Shown here piece by piece: positions 8,257-16,065 of a stretch of DNA of 56,388 bases (positions are counted from its first letter, which is position 1; each line of letters opens with the position of its first letter). The stretch is from contig NZ_JAHFVG010000038.1 of NCBI RefSeq assembly GCF_023264675.1, forward strand, positions 1 through 56,388, in the 5' to 3' direction. A program made the translations under genes and the position numbers. The stretch is from Rhodococcus sp. (in: high G+C Gram-positive bacteria). GTDB lineage: Bacteria; Actinomycetota; Actinomycetes; Mycobacteriales; Mycobacteriaceae. Below the pieces are notes generated by a model. That model was given only the letters and a program-made list of their open reading frames with translations. It did no database searches and had not been told where the DNA came from.

Positions 8257-8272
8257 GCGGACCCCGGTCCGC
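8257..8272. promoter_or_regulatory. inverted repeat upstream of yceI gene
   Basis: GCGGACC-CC-GGTCCGC has perfect 7-bp arms about 45 bp upstream of the YceI start, just before an AT-rich stretch (TTATGTATCAT) that could hold the -10. The position suits an operator. Further upstream GACCGA and TCGGTC (about 8173-8193) form another short hairpin. The regulator is unknown. Confidence 0.4.
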
Positions 8273-8317
8273 TTATGTATCATGAGACTTGAACCTTCAA
8301 CCAATCAGGGAGTTTTC

Positions 8318-8869
8318 ATGACCACCGCGATCGCATTGCCCGAACTGTCCGCAGGCACCTGGAACATCGACGCCGGCCACTCGACCGTCGGATTCACCGT
8401 CCGCCACCTGGTCGTGAGCAAGGTTCGCGGCCGTTTCCAGAACTTCAGCGGAGCCATCACGGTCGCCGAGGACGGCACTCCTTCCGTGAACGCCGAGATC
8501 GACGTCACCTCGATCACCACCGACAACGAGCAGCGCGACGGCCACCTGAAGACCGCCGACTTCTTCGAGGTCGAGAAGTTCCCGACCGCGACGTTCACGT
8601 CCACCTCGGTCAAGGCCGACGGCGGAGACTTCATCGTCACCGGCGACTTCACCCTCCACGGCGTCACCAAGTCCGTCGACCTGAAGCTCGAGTTCAACGG
8701 CGTCAACCCCGGAATGGGCAACGGCCCGGTTGCAGGCTTCGAGGCCAGCACCACCATCAACCGCAAGGATTTCGGCATCAGCATCGACATGCCCCTCGAA
8801 GGCGGCGGCGCTGTCGTCGGCGACAAGATCGTCCTGAACCTCGACATCGAAGCCGGCCTGGCTTCCTGA
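8318..8869 (+). CDS. YceI family lipocalin-like protein
   Basis: A 183-residue YceI-family protein. Conserved features are WNIDAGHSTVGFTVRHLVVSKVRG-type residues at 15-35, then VTSITTDNEQRDGHLKTADFF and FTLHGVTKSVDL. The fold is a beta-barrel that binds isoprenoid or polyprenyl lipids. There is no signal peptide, as in most actinobacterial members, so it is probably cytoplasmic. I start at the ATG at 8318 because AGGGAG lies 7 nt upstream; the longer frame from 8255 is not conserved-looking. The gene is monocistronic: a strong intrinsic terminator follows its stop. Confidence 0.92.
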   Translation: MTTAIALPELSAGTWNIDAGHSTVGFTVRHLVVSKVRGRFQNFSGAITVAEDGTPSVNAEIDVTSITTDNEQRDGHLKTADFFEVEKFPTATFTSTSVKADGGDFIVTGDFTLHGVTKSVDLKLEFNGVNPGMGNGPVAGFEASTTINRKDFGISIDMPLEGGGAVVGDKIVLNLDIEAGLAS

Positions 8870-8885
8870 TTCGTCACCGATCGAC

Positions 8886-8930
8886 AGAAGAGGCCCACGG
8901 CATGCAGCGCCGGTGGGCCTCTTCTTTATT
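8886..8930 (+). terminator. Rho-independent terminator after yceI gene
   Basis: Perfect 13-bp arms AGAAGAGGCCCAC (8886-8898) and GTGGGCCTCTTCT (8913-8925) with a 14-nt loop, followed by TTATT. It is 17 bp after the YceI stop. The right arm contains a GTG that extends the downstream frame, but that codon cannot be a sensible start. Confidence 0.85.
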
Positions 8931-8939
8931 GTGGGACGG

Positions 8940-9317
8940 GTGAACACGCGCCGCCCCTACATCGCCGCCGTCGTCGACCTCGTTCTCGTGGTGATCTTCT
9001 GCATCATCGGCAGAAGAAGTCACGACGAGGCCGATGCGGTCACCGGGCTCCTCCACACCGCCTGGCCCTTCGTCGCGGGAGCTGTCGTCGGCTGGGCAGC
9101 CACCTGGGCCCTCTATCGCGACAAGTTCGACGCTTTCCTGATCGTCCCGACGGGCATCATCGTGTGGGTGTCGACGGTCGTGATCGGCATGGTTCTGCGC
9201 GTCGTCAGCGGCCAGGGAACGGCTTTCAGCTTCATCGTGGTGGCGACGATCGTCCTCGGAGTGTTCCTCCTGGGCTGGCGCGCCCTCGCGAAGTTGGTAC
9301 CTGTCCTGAAAAACTGA
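8940..9317 (+). CDS. DUF3054 family membrane protein
   Basis: A protein of about 125 residues with four predicted transmembrane helices (for example AAVVDLVLVVIFCIIGR and FSFIVVATIVLGVFLLGW). The pattern of R(R/P)..A...D...V..F...GR..H near the N-terminus and WP...G...GW in helix 2 matches DUF3054, a small family of unknown function common in actinobacteria. Candidate GTG starts are at 8931 and 8940; a -10-like TATTGT at 8927-8932 with seven nucleotides to 8940 favours 8940 on a leaderless message. Confidence 0.8.
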   Translation: MNTRRPYIAAVVDLVLVVIFCIIGRRSHDEADAVTGLLHTAWPFVAGAVVGWAATWALYRDKFDAFLIVPTGIIVWVSTVVIGMVLRVVSGQGTAFSFIVVATIVLGVFLLGWRALAKLVPVLKN

Positions 9318-9362
9318 CGCCATCGCGCCAATTTCGGGCCGTCGACATGGGACAGTTCACAT

Positions 9363-10811
9363 ATGGCCGACGTACAGAACAAGCAGGACACCGCGTTCTT
9401 CGGGCAGCCTTTCGCGCTGGCAAACCTCTTCGGCGTCGAGATGTGGGAGCGATTCTCGTTCTACGGGATGCAAGGCATCCTCATCTTCTACCTGTACTAC
9501 TCGACATCCGACGGTGGTCTCGGTTTGTCGGAGAGCTCGGCGACCTCGATCGTCGGCGCGTACGGCGGCACCGTCTACCTCTCGACCATTCTCGGCGCGT
9601 GGATAGCCGACCGGCTCCTCGGCTCCGAACGGACCCTGTTCTACAGCGCGGTCATGATCATGCTCGGCCACATCGCGCTCGCAGTCCTTCCCGGATTCCT
9701 CGGCGTCGGTGTGGGTTTGGTTCTCGTCGCGTTCGGTAGCGGCGGACTCAAAGCCAACGCCACATCGCTCGTCGGCGACCTGTACGACGAGAACGACAAC
9801 CGCCGGGACGCCGGGTTCTCGCTGTTCTACATGGGGATCAATCTCGGCGCGTTCGTCGGTCCGCTGCTGACCGGGCTGGCATGGGACAAGGCCGGTTTCC
9901 ACGCCGGGTTCGGTCTCGCCGCCGTCGGTATGACTCTCGGCCTGATCCAATACACGCTCGGGCGCAAGCACCTTCACGGAATCGGGGCCGTACCGCCGAA
10001 CCCGTTGCCCGCGACCGATCGGATCAAGTGGGCATCCATCGCCGTCGCCGCGATCGTCGTCATCGCGTTGTTGTCGGTGTTCGGCGCGATCACCGCATCG
10101 AACATGTCCGACGTGGTCGTCGGCGTCACGATCGTCGCCGCGATCGGCTACTTCGCAATCATTCTCTCCAGCAAGCAGATAACGAAGGTCGAACGCCGCC
10201 GAGTCATCTCGTTCATTCCGATGTTCATCGCGAGCGCCGCGTTCTGGTCGCTGTTCCAGCAGCAATTCACCACCGTGCCGCTCATCGCCGATTCGGTGCT
10301 GGATCGCAATCTGTTCGGCTGGGACTTTCCGCCGAACTGGGTGCAGTCCATCAACCCGGTCTTCATCATCATCTTCGCCGGCGTGTTCGCCGCGGCATGG
10401 ACCAAACTCGGCGACCGACAGCCGTCCACGCCCCTCAAATTTGCTGCAGGCGTGTTCATCATGGGGCTCGCGTTCTTCGCCTTCGTGCCCTCGCTCGCCG
10501 GAAACAGCATGCCGTTGCTCGCGCTCGTCGGAATCCTGCTGCTGTTCACCTTCGCCGAATTGTTCCTCTCCCCGGTCGGACTTTCGCTGTCGACCAAGCT
10601 GGCGCCGGAGAACTTCCACACCCAGATGGTGGCGTTGTTCTTCCTGTCCGTCGCACTGGGTTCGGCGATGGCCGGAACTCTCGCCGGCTACTACGACCAG
10701 GACAATCCGAATCCGTTCTTCTACACCGTCGGTGGGGCGTCGATCATCGTCGGCATTGCTCTCGTCGCCCTGACACCGTGGATCAAGAAGATGATGAGCG
10801 GCGTTCGCTAG
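9363..10811 (+). CDS. POT/PTR family proton-dependent oligopeptide transporter
   Basis: A 482-residue MFS-type transporter with about 14 helices. EMWERFSFYGMQ in helix 1 is the ExxER(F/Y)-type proton-coupling motif of the POT family. The FYMGINLGAFVGP stretch matches the PTR2 signature (F.Y..IN.G). It should import di- and tripeptides with protons across the cytoplasmic membrane. The TAG stop directly abuts the stop of the convergent TauE gene (TAGCTA), so no room is left for a terminator between them. Confidence 0.92.
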   Translation: MADVQNKQDTAFFGQPFALANLFGVEMWERFSFYGMQGILIFYLYYSTSDGGLGLSESSATSIVGAYGGTVYLSTILGAWIADRLLGSERTLFYSAVMIMLGHIALAVLPGFLGVGVGLVLVAFGSGGLKANATSLVGDLYDENDNRRDAGFSLFYMGINLGAFVGPLLTGLAWDKAGFHAGFGLAAVGMTLGLIQYTLGRKHLHGIGAVPPNPLPATDRIKWASIAVAAIVVIALLSVFGAITASNMSDVVVGVTIVAAIGYFAIILSSKQITKVERRRVISFIPMFIASAAFWSLFQQQFTTVPLIADSVLDRNLFGWDFPPNWVQSINPVFIIIFAGVFAAAWTKLGDRQPSTPLKFAAGVFIMGLAFFAFVPSLAGNSMPLLALVGILLLFTFAELFLSPVGLSLSTKLAPENFHTQMVALFFLSVALGSAMAGTLAGYYDQDNPNPFFYTVGGASIIVGIALVALTPWIKKMMSGVR

Positions 10812-11549
10812 CTACTTCAGCAGGAGCCATCCGGCGAGTCCGAGGCCACACAATCCGACGACGACACGTAGGACTTTCGGCGGAATCACCTTGACCACAG
10901 GAGGTCCCGAGTAGCCACCGGGGAACGCTCCGAGGGCAAGGGCCAACGCGGCAAGCCAGTTCACGTCGCCGGAGAAGGAGAAGATGATCGCGGCGATCAG
11001 ATTGGCGATTCCGAGGAAGAAGCTCTTCAGGATGCTGGCGCGCCAGATCGAATCCGACGTGCAGATCAATGCGAGGGCCAAGAAGATCACCCCTGCACCG
11101 GCTCCGAAATAGCCGCCGTAGATCGCGACGAAGAACAGGGCTATCGGGTAGAGCACCGGGAACTCGCCACTGCCCGAAAGCTTTCTGATCTGCGGCTGCA
11201 TCAACACCGCAACCGCCGCGAATGCGACGAGGAACGGCACGACTGCCTCGAAGGAACCGGCGGGAGCACTCAGCAAGATGAGCGCACCGATGAGACCGCC
11301 CGCAGCCGACACCCCGGCGAGCCGCAGCAGTACCGTTCGATCCTTCGCGATCTCGCTCGACGCATTGGTTGTCGCACCCACGCCGACCGCCACCAATGCG
11401 ACGGTGTTGGTCACGTTGGCTGCCACCGGCGGGATACCGATCGCGAGGAGCGCGGGATAGGACACGAGCGAGGCCAACCCGGTCACGAATCCGACGAGGC
11501 CGGCGAAGTAGCCGGCCACGACGAGCAATCCGAATTCGAGCAGGGTCAC
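10812..11549 (-). CDS. TauE/SafE family permease
   Basis: A 245-residue integral membrane protein with about eight helices in two repeats, GLVGFVTGLASLVSYPALL and YGGYFGAGAGVIFLALALI, typical of TauE/SafE (PF01925). Family members are proposed exporters of sulfite, sulfonates, sulfoacetate or organic acids; nothing here fixes the substrate. The GTG start has a -10-like TAGTTT seven nucleotides upstream and no Shine-Dalgarno sequence, so the message is probably leaderless. Confidence 0.88.
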   Translation of the reverse strand: MTLLEFGLLVVAGYFAGLVGFVTGLASLVSYPALLAIGIPPVAANVTNTVALVAVGVGATTNASSEIAKDRTVLLRLAGVSAAGGLIGALILLSAPAGSFEAVVPFLVAFAAVAVLMQPQIRKLSGSGEFPVLYPIALFFVAIYGGYFGAGAGVIFLALALICTSDSIWRASILKSFFLGIANLIAAIIFSFSGDVNWLAALALALGAFPGGYSGPPVVKVIPPKVLRVVVGLCGLGLAGWLLLK

Positions 11550-11556
11550 GGGGACA

Positions 11557-11562
11557 AAACTA
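11557..11562 (-). promoter_or_regulatory. -10 element of a leaderless transcript (TAGTTT)
   Basis: On the minus strand TAGTTT, matching TANNNT, is separated by seven nucleotides from the GTG start of the TauE/SafE gene at 11549. Confidence 0.45.
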
Positions 11563-11604
11563 CGGGGACCTCGAATACCGGAGCTACCCGGATAGCCTCG
11601 CTAA

Positions 11605-13254
11605 CTATTCCGTCGACTCCTCGGAAGTGCCCGAGTCCATCTCGCGCAGCAACATCGTGCTCATCTTGACCGCCTGGTCGGTACCGTCGGCGTCCTCGAT
11701 GTAGACGGCGAAGGCCAGGTCACCGCGGTTGGCGATGAACCAGCGGTCGTCGCCGCTGTTGCCCGCGAAACCGGTGAGTCCGTCGTAGGCGTCGAGACCC
11801 TCGTCATGCGCCGAGTTCTGGAACATCTCCCGCAGACGCGCCACCGCGTCGGCCGGGATGGCGGGAGTCTCCTTGTCGGCAACGGCTGTCTGGCCCGCGA
11901 CGATCGACGGCAGCGGAGCACCACCGCGCGACACGGCGGCGCCCATCTGCGCGAGCCCGAACGGCGTCACGGTCACATCGGACGTCTCGTTGCCGACCGT
12001 GCGGAATCGGTCGATGGATGCGTTGCCCGAGGGGAGCTGACCGGTGAAGGCGTCGAGCCCCGGCATCGAGTAGTTGACGCCGAGACCGAGTGCGGCGGCA
12101 TCGACGCCGTCGACACCGAGCAAGTCGGTTGCCGTGCCCGCGGGGTACATCCCCGAGAACGCGATCTGTCCCTGCTCGTTGGCGTAGCTGTTCTGGGCGG
12201 CAGCGACGATTGCTCCCGTCGACGGGGCGATCGCGACGATGGACGCCGAGGTCCCGACGCTGACGACGGCCTCTTCGGCGGCCAGCTGGATGCGTGGGTC
12301 GAGCGTCGCGTGCAGGTCCGGCCCGCCGGGACCTTGAAACCCTGCCTGACGCGTCAGCGCGCCGTCGGCTCCGATGACGTCGACGGCCCAGCCGGCCGTC
12401 GCATCGCGGTTCTGCTGCCAGGCAGTACGCAGCGAATCCAGCACGGGCGAGGTGATCCGGCGATCACCGGCGATCAGCTTCGGTGTCTGCGCGACCACGA
12501 CGCCGGGGATCGCACGTAGATCGTCCTCCAGCACCGCGAAGTCGTCGTCACGCAGGTTGACCGCCAAGATCGAGGTGCCGGGGGATGACGCGAGGTCGTC
12601 AAGAAGCGTGTCCGCGGTGATCAGGGGCGCGACGACGTCGATCACGCCGGCGAGTTGCGCAGCCGACGCCGCTGGATCCGACATCTGCGCCGGGTCGAGG
12701 AGGATCGCGTTGATGGTTCGCTCGTTCATCAGCACGTTCTGCGCGGAGTCGAACACGGTCGGCGGAGCGGCGTCGGTGCGGACGTATCGCACGGATCCGC
12801 CCGGCGGCATCTCCGGCGCGAGAACATCCGGCTCCCACGCGATACGCCAGCCGACACTGAGTTTCTTCGCGGTGCCGCGGGTCTCGTAGTTCCAGTCCTT
12901 GCCGTCGCCGAAGTTCCATCCGGTGTCCAATGTGAAGAAGCCGGAGTCGCCCGAGAGATCGATGAACTGCGCAACCTCGACGTCGTTGGTCGACGCGCCG
13001 CCCGCAGCCAAGCCGTCGAACATCTGTGTCAGGCTCGCCGCGGCGGCGTTCGGGTAGGTCGTCAGGGCGGCTGCAGCCTCGATGTCGTGGTTCTCGAGCG
13101 CCTTGGCGAAGTCGTCGACCAGGCGCTCCCCCTCGCTCTCCGAACCGTCGAGCGTCCACAGCGCGACGGTCGACGTCAAGACGAGGCTTGCCCCTATTGC
13201 GACCACATAGCGGCCACGAATCCGGCGCACGACCGGCAATCCCGCAGAACTCAT
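11605..13254 (-). CDS. catalytically degenerate penicillin-binding protein paralogue
   Basis: A 549-residue protein built like its neighbour at 13485-15308: an N-terminal membrane anchor (YVVAIGASLVLTSTVALW), an NTF2-like domain (about 40-130), a PBP dimerisation-like domain and a transpeptidase-like domain. The active-site Ser-x-x-Lys of the paralogue (YPPGSTFK) is replaced by YPAGTATD (residues 370-377). The segment with the SxN motif is missing (roughly 55 residues), and KTG is replaced by GFAGNSG. All three catalytic motifs are therefore gone, while IAPSTGAIVAAAQNSYA and the flanking fold are kept. The long intact frame suggests a maintained structural or regulatory role, which is inference. 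It has no lipobox. Confidence 0.85.
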   Translation of the reverse strand: MSSAGLPVVRRIRGRYVVAIGASLVLTSTVALWTLDGSESEGERLVDDFAKALENHDIEAAAALTTYPNAAAASLTQMFDGLAAGGASTNDVEVAQFIDLSGDSGFFTLDTGWNFGDGKDWNYETRGTAKKLSVGWRIAWEPDVLAPEMPPGGSVRYVRTDAAPPTVFDSAQNVLMNERTINAILLDPAQMSDPAASAAQLAGVIDVVAPLITADTLLDDLASSPGTSILAVNLRDDDFAVLEDDLRAIPGVVVAQTPKLIAGDRRITSPVLDSLRTAWQQNRDATAGWAVDVIGADGALTRQAGFQGPGGPDLHATLDPRIQLAAEEAVVSVGTSASIVAIAPSTGAIVAAAQNSYANEQGQIAFSGMYPAGTATDLLGVDGVDAAALGLGVNYSMPGLDAFTGQLPSGNASIDRFRTVGNETSDVTVTPFGLAQMGAAVSRGGAPLPSIVAGQTAVADKETPAIPADAVARLREMFQNSAHDEGLDAYDGLTGFAGNSGDDRWFIANRGDLAFAVYIEDADGTDQAVKMSTMLLREMDSGTSEESTE

Positions 13255-13342
13255 GAGTCACAATATTCACTGGAGTCACACGAGTAACAAGCACGGGATT
13301 CACACGCTCTGGTCACGATTGAGATACGGACGAGCCCCCACC

Positions 13343-13470
13343 TCCGCGCAAACGCACGTGCTTTCGCGGAAAAACCACGCGCCGACCACCTGCTGTACGC
13401 AAAAGCACGTGCGTTTGCGAGGAGGTGCAGGGCGAACCCCACCCTCCACGCAAAAGCACGTGCTTTTGTG
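13343..13470. repeat. three tandem CACGTG-centred palindromes
   Basis: Three copies of a near-palindrome lie in the 230-bp gap between the two PBP genes: 13343-13370, 13398-13419 and 13449-13470. The last, CGCAAAAGCACGTGCTTTTGTG, pairs throughout except for one G-T, and the second has one mismatch. All centre on GCACGTGC with flanking A- and T-runs. They are spaced about 51 bp centre to centre. They could be a repeat family, operators, or transcript-level hairpins separating the two genes. Confidence 0.8.
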
Positions 13471-13484
13471 AGGGGGAACCGAAC

Positions 13485-15308
13485 TCAGCGCAGGAAAGCC
13501 CCCGCTGCCTGCAACGCCGGAGCGGAGCTCTGACCGCCTGCGACGAAGACCGCGAACGCCAGGTCGCCCTGGATCCCGACGAACCACCCGTGCGCGCCCT
13601 CGTTGTTCGGCCCGAACTCCGCGGTGCCGGTCTTTCCCAGCAACCCGGGGATGTCCTGCAGCGACGTTGCGGTGCCGCCGGTGACGGTCTCGCGCATCAT
13701 GGTCTTGACCTGCTCGGCAACCACTGGGTCGACGGGCTTCGGCGTCGTATCGCCGGTTCCGGGTTGGCCACTGACCAGTGTCGGCGGCTTCAGAGATCCA
13801 CCCGCGATGGACGACGCCACCAGCGCCATCCCGAACGGCGACGCCGTCACCTGCCCCTGACCGATCGCCGACTCCACGCGGGCAGCCGGTGTGTCGGCAA
13901 GCGGGACCGAACCGGTGACCGTGGTCAGGCCCGGTGTCACATAGTCGACGCCGAGGCCGTACTGCAGGGCTGTCTGCTGCAATCCGTCCGCCGGCAGCCC
14001 GACGCCGAGGCGTCCCATCGTCGTGTTGCACGACTTGGCGAATGCGGTGTGCAGCGGCACGTCACCGAGGTCGAAATTGTCGTCGTTCGGGATCTGCCTG
14101 CCTTCGATGTTCTCGGTGCCCGGGCACGGCAGCACGGTGTCCGGGGTGGCGGTACCGGCTTCGAGTGCGGCCGAGGTGGTCACGGTCTTGAACGTCGACC
14201 CCGGCGGGTACAGCCCGGTCAATGCGATGGGCCCTTCCGCGTCGGCCGCCGAGTTCTGGGCCACGGCAAGGACATTGCCGGTCGAGGGCTGCAGGGCGAC
14301 GATTGCCGCCTGCTGCGGAAGCGAGGCGAGCGCGTTCTCGGCTTTGAGCTGTAGCGCGCTGTCGAGGGTGGTCGCGATGTCCGGTGCCGGGCTTGCGTCG
14401 ATTCCGGTCAGCTGCTCAACGGTTCCGTCGGCTTTCATCGATTGAATCGACCAGCCCTTGTTCTCGTCCTGTTGTTGCTGCCACAGCTCCGAGACGCCGG
14501 TCAACGCGGGCGACGCCAGTGCGCGGTCCGCCGTCAGCAGTTTCGTCTGGGGCGCCAGGGTGACGCCGGGTACTGCGGCGAGCGGTGCGGCGATCGGGTC
14601 GAGGTCGGACTGCCGCAGCGATACGACGGTGACCGAGTTGCCCTGCGCGCCTGCCTGCTGGGCGGCGATCGACTGCGCGGTGATGCCGGGAACGATCGGA
14701 CCGAGGTACGACGCCACTGCTGCCGGATCCGCGGTGGCATCGACGTCGACCAACGTGACCACCTGCTGCGACATCAGCTCGGCACCCGTGCGGTCGAACA
14801 CCTTCGGGGTGACCAGCGCATCGGTGGCGGTGTAGCGAATGGTGGTATCCGCCGCGAGACCGGGCGCCAGAATCGCCGGATCCCAGTTGATTCGCCAGCC
14901 TTGATCGGTCTCGCTCGCAGTGGCGGTGGTGTCGTACTGCCACTGCTTCGGTTCGCCGTCCGGTTCCTCGGTGCCGTCCGACGTCGTCGAGAAGCGCCAC
15001 GTGGCGTCGAGCGTCACCGTCCCGCCCTCGTCGGATGTCGATTCCACGGCGTAGGTGGGTGTCGCCGTGACGGTGCCGCCTGCGCTGAGGCCGTCGTACA
15101 AGCCCGTCAGCGCAGCGGCGGCCGCCGCAGGGTCCGTGGTCAGCGCGGCGGCGGCGTCGGCCGACCCGCTGTTGATCGCGTCGACGAACTGGGTGGCAGT
15201 GGTCTGAGGCTCGGGCGGGCCGTCGTCGCCGCACGCGGCGAGCACGAGTGCCGCTGCAGCAACGAGGGCGGAAACCGTCTTCTTCGATGTGCGCACCCGG
15301 TCGATCAT
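13485..15308 (-). CDS. penicillin-binding lipoprotein, class B transpeptidase (Rv2864c-like)
   Basis: A 607-residue lipoprotein with signal peptide and lipobox LAAC (Cys at about 26). Domains in order: NTF2-like (about 35-150, MecA-N type), PBP dimerisation and transpeptidase. The active-site motifs are complete: STFK with Ser371, SCN at 426 and KTG at 559. Overall layout and motifs (GLYPPGSTFK, TVTGSVP, QGQVTASPFGMAL) match mycobacterial Rv2864c. It should cross-link peptidoglycan stem peptides outside the membrane. The degenerate paralogue lies downstream on the same strand after a palindrome-rich gap. Confidence 0.93.
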   Translation of the reverse strand: MIDRVRTSKKTVSALVAAAALVLAACGDDGPPEPQTTATQFVDAINSGSADAAAALTTDPAAAAAALTGLYDGLSAGGTVTATPTYAVESTSDEGGTVTLDATWRFSTTSDGTEEPDGEPKQWQYDTTATASETDQGWRINWDPAILAPGLAADTTIRYTATDALVTPKVFDRTGAELMSQQVVTLVDVDATADPAAVASYLGPIVPGITAQSIAAQQAGAQGNSVTVVSLRQSDLDPIAAPLAAVPGVTLAPQTKLLTADRALASPALTGVSELWQQQQDENKGWSIQSMKADGTVEQLTGIDASPAPDIATTLDSALQLKAENALASLPQQAAIVALQPSTGNVLAVAQNSAADAEGPIALTGLYPPGSTFKTVTTSAALEAGTATPDTVLPCPGTENIEGRQIPNDDNFDLGDVPLHTAFAKSCNTTMGRLGVGLPADGLQQTALQYGLGVDYVTPGLTTVTGSVPLADTPAARVESAIGQGQVTASPFGMALVASSIAGGSLKPPTLVSGQPGTGDTTPKPVDPVVAEQVKTMMRETVTGGTATSLQDIPGLLGKTGTAEFGPNNEGAHGWFVGIQGDLAFAVFVAGGQSSAPALQAAGAFLR

Positions 15309-15340
15309 GCCGCACTCGTGGCGCAGCCGTGAATATCGGT

Positions 15341-15362
15341 GTAATCATGTAATTACGATTAC
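15341..15362. promoter_or_regulatory. ATTAC/GTAAT operator-like repeat
   Basis: The 22-bp stretch from 15341 begins GTAATC and ends GATTAC (inverted repeats), and its middle holds the perfect palindrome GTAATTAC (15349-15356). Four GTAAT/ATTAC half-sites fall within 22 bp. It lies in the 74-bp gap between the divergent PBP gene and the 15383 gene, about 20 bp before the latter's start, and is probably an operator for one or both. The regulator is not identifiable. Confidence 0.5.
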
Positions 15363-15382
15363 TTCGAAATCAAGGAGACATC

Positions 15383-15916
15383 ATGAGAAAGTTCGGACGA
15401 CCGGGCGGATGGCAGCAGGCCGACGTACCCGACGCGACCGACGCAGCCGAATGGTTCACCGGCAGACTCCCCGAGGACTGGTTCGCCGGCGACGCCACCG
15501 TCGAGATCGACCGCGAGGAAATTGTGGTCATCGGCGAATTGCCGACACCCGACGACGCGTCGAGCGCATCGACCGAGGGCCGAATCGCGCGTTTCCGCGA
15601 GACAACCCGGCAGGACCGCATGCAGATCGCCGATGAAGCCGAGGCGAGGTACGGCCGCAAGGTCGCGTGGGGTGTGGCCGTCGACGGCGAAGCAGTTCTG
15701 TTCACTCACCTGGCTGTTCCGGTGATGACGCGACTTCGCCAGCCCGAGCGCAAGGTGCTCGACACCCTCGTCGACGCAGGCGTTGCTCGCTCGCGAGCGG
15801 ACGCGCTCTCCTGGGCGGTCAAACTGGTCGGCGAGCACACCCAGGATTGGCTCGGCGAATTACGCGAGGCGATGTCGACGGTGGACGACCTTCGCAAGAA
15901 GGGTCCGACGACCTAG
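15383..15916 (+). CDS. conserved actinobacterial hypothetical protein
   Basis: A 177-residue, acidic, soluble protein with no signal peptide or membrane segment. It opens with MRKFGRPGGWQQADVPDATD. A distinctive central block is RFRETTRQDRMQIADEAEAR, followed by YGRKVAWGVAVDGEAVLFTH, and the C-terminus is helical (LRQPERKVLDTLVDAGVARS, then ALSWAVKLVGEH). I recognise the type as a recurrent actinobacterial hypothetical but know no function. AAGGAG lies six nucleotides before the ATG. The operator-like GTAAT cluster just upstream implies tight regulation. Confidence 0.75.
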   Translation: MRKFGRPGGWQQADVPDATDAAEWFTGRLPEDWFAGDATVEIDREEIVVIGELPTPDDASSASTEGRIARFRETTRQDRMQIADEAEARYGRKVAWGVAVDGEAVLFTHLAVPVMTRLRQPERKVLDTLVDAGVARSRADALSWAVKLVGEHTQDWLGELREAMSTVDDLRKKGPTT

Positions 15917-15931
15917 AGCTCGAGTATTCGG

Positions 15932-15960
15932 TTGCACGAGTGCCGAGTCCGGTCTAACCT
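15932..15960 (+). promoter_or_regulatory. promoter of the ABC-F gene
   Basis: TTGCAC at 15932-15937 and TAACCT at 15955-15960 are separated by exactly 17 bp, a good -35/-10 pair. The predicted transcript start near 15967 leaves about 100 nt of leader before the ABC-F ATG. Confidence 0.6.
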
Positions 15961-15970
15961 GGCTCTCGAC

Positions 15971-16065
15971 TTGCTGCCAACAGATTCGGAGAGGCCATTG
16001 CTCATCTAGAGGTTCTTCTGCCGCTGCGTAGAACACTGCGCTGCCCGCATACCTCTGGAGCAATC
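15971..16065 (+). promoter_or_regulatory. attenuator-like leader with short uORF upstream of ABC-F gene
   Basis: The leader holds a possible 12-codon reading frame from TTG at 15971 (MLPTDSERPLLI) ending at TAG 16007-16009. Within the same frame a second TTG at 15998, behind GGAGAGG, gives the tripeptide MLI and the same stop. Directly after the stop, AGAGGT (16008-16013) can pair with ACCTCT (16051-16056), which abuts the ABC-F ribosome site TGGAG. GTTCT (16012-16016) can instead pair with AGAAC (16030-16034). Such alternative pairings after a stalled uORF are typical of antibiotic-induced ABC-F genes; operation here is inferred. Confidence 0.45.

Noticed and set aside
8913..8930. GTG at 8913 as start of the DUF3054 gene
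   Set aside because: It lies in the right arm of the yceI terminator; GTG at 8940 (or 8931) is more sensible.
9357..10619. 420-codon minus-strand frame
   Set aside because: Antisense to the POT transporter; its composition (Glu/Asp/Arg/Gln-rich without structure) is that of a shadow frame.
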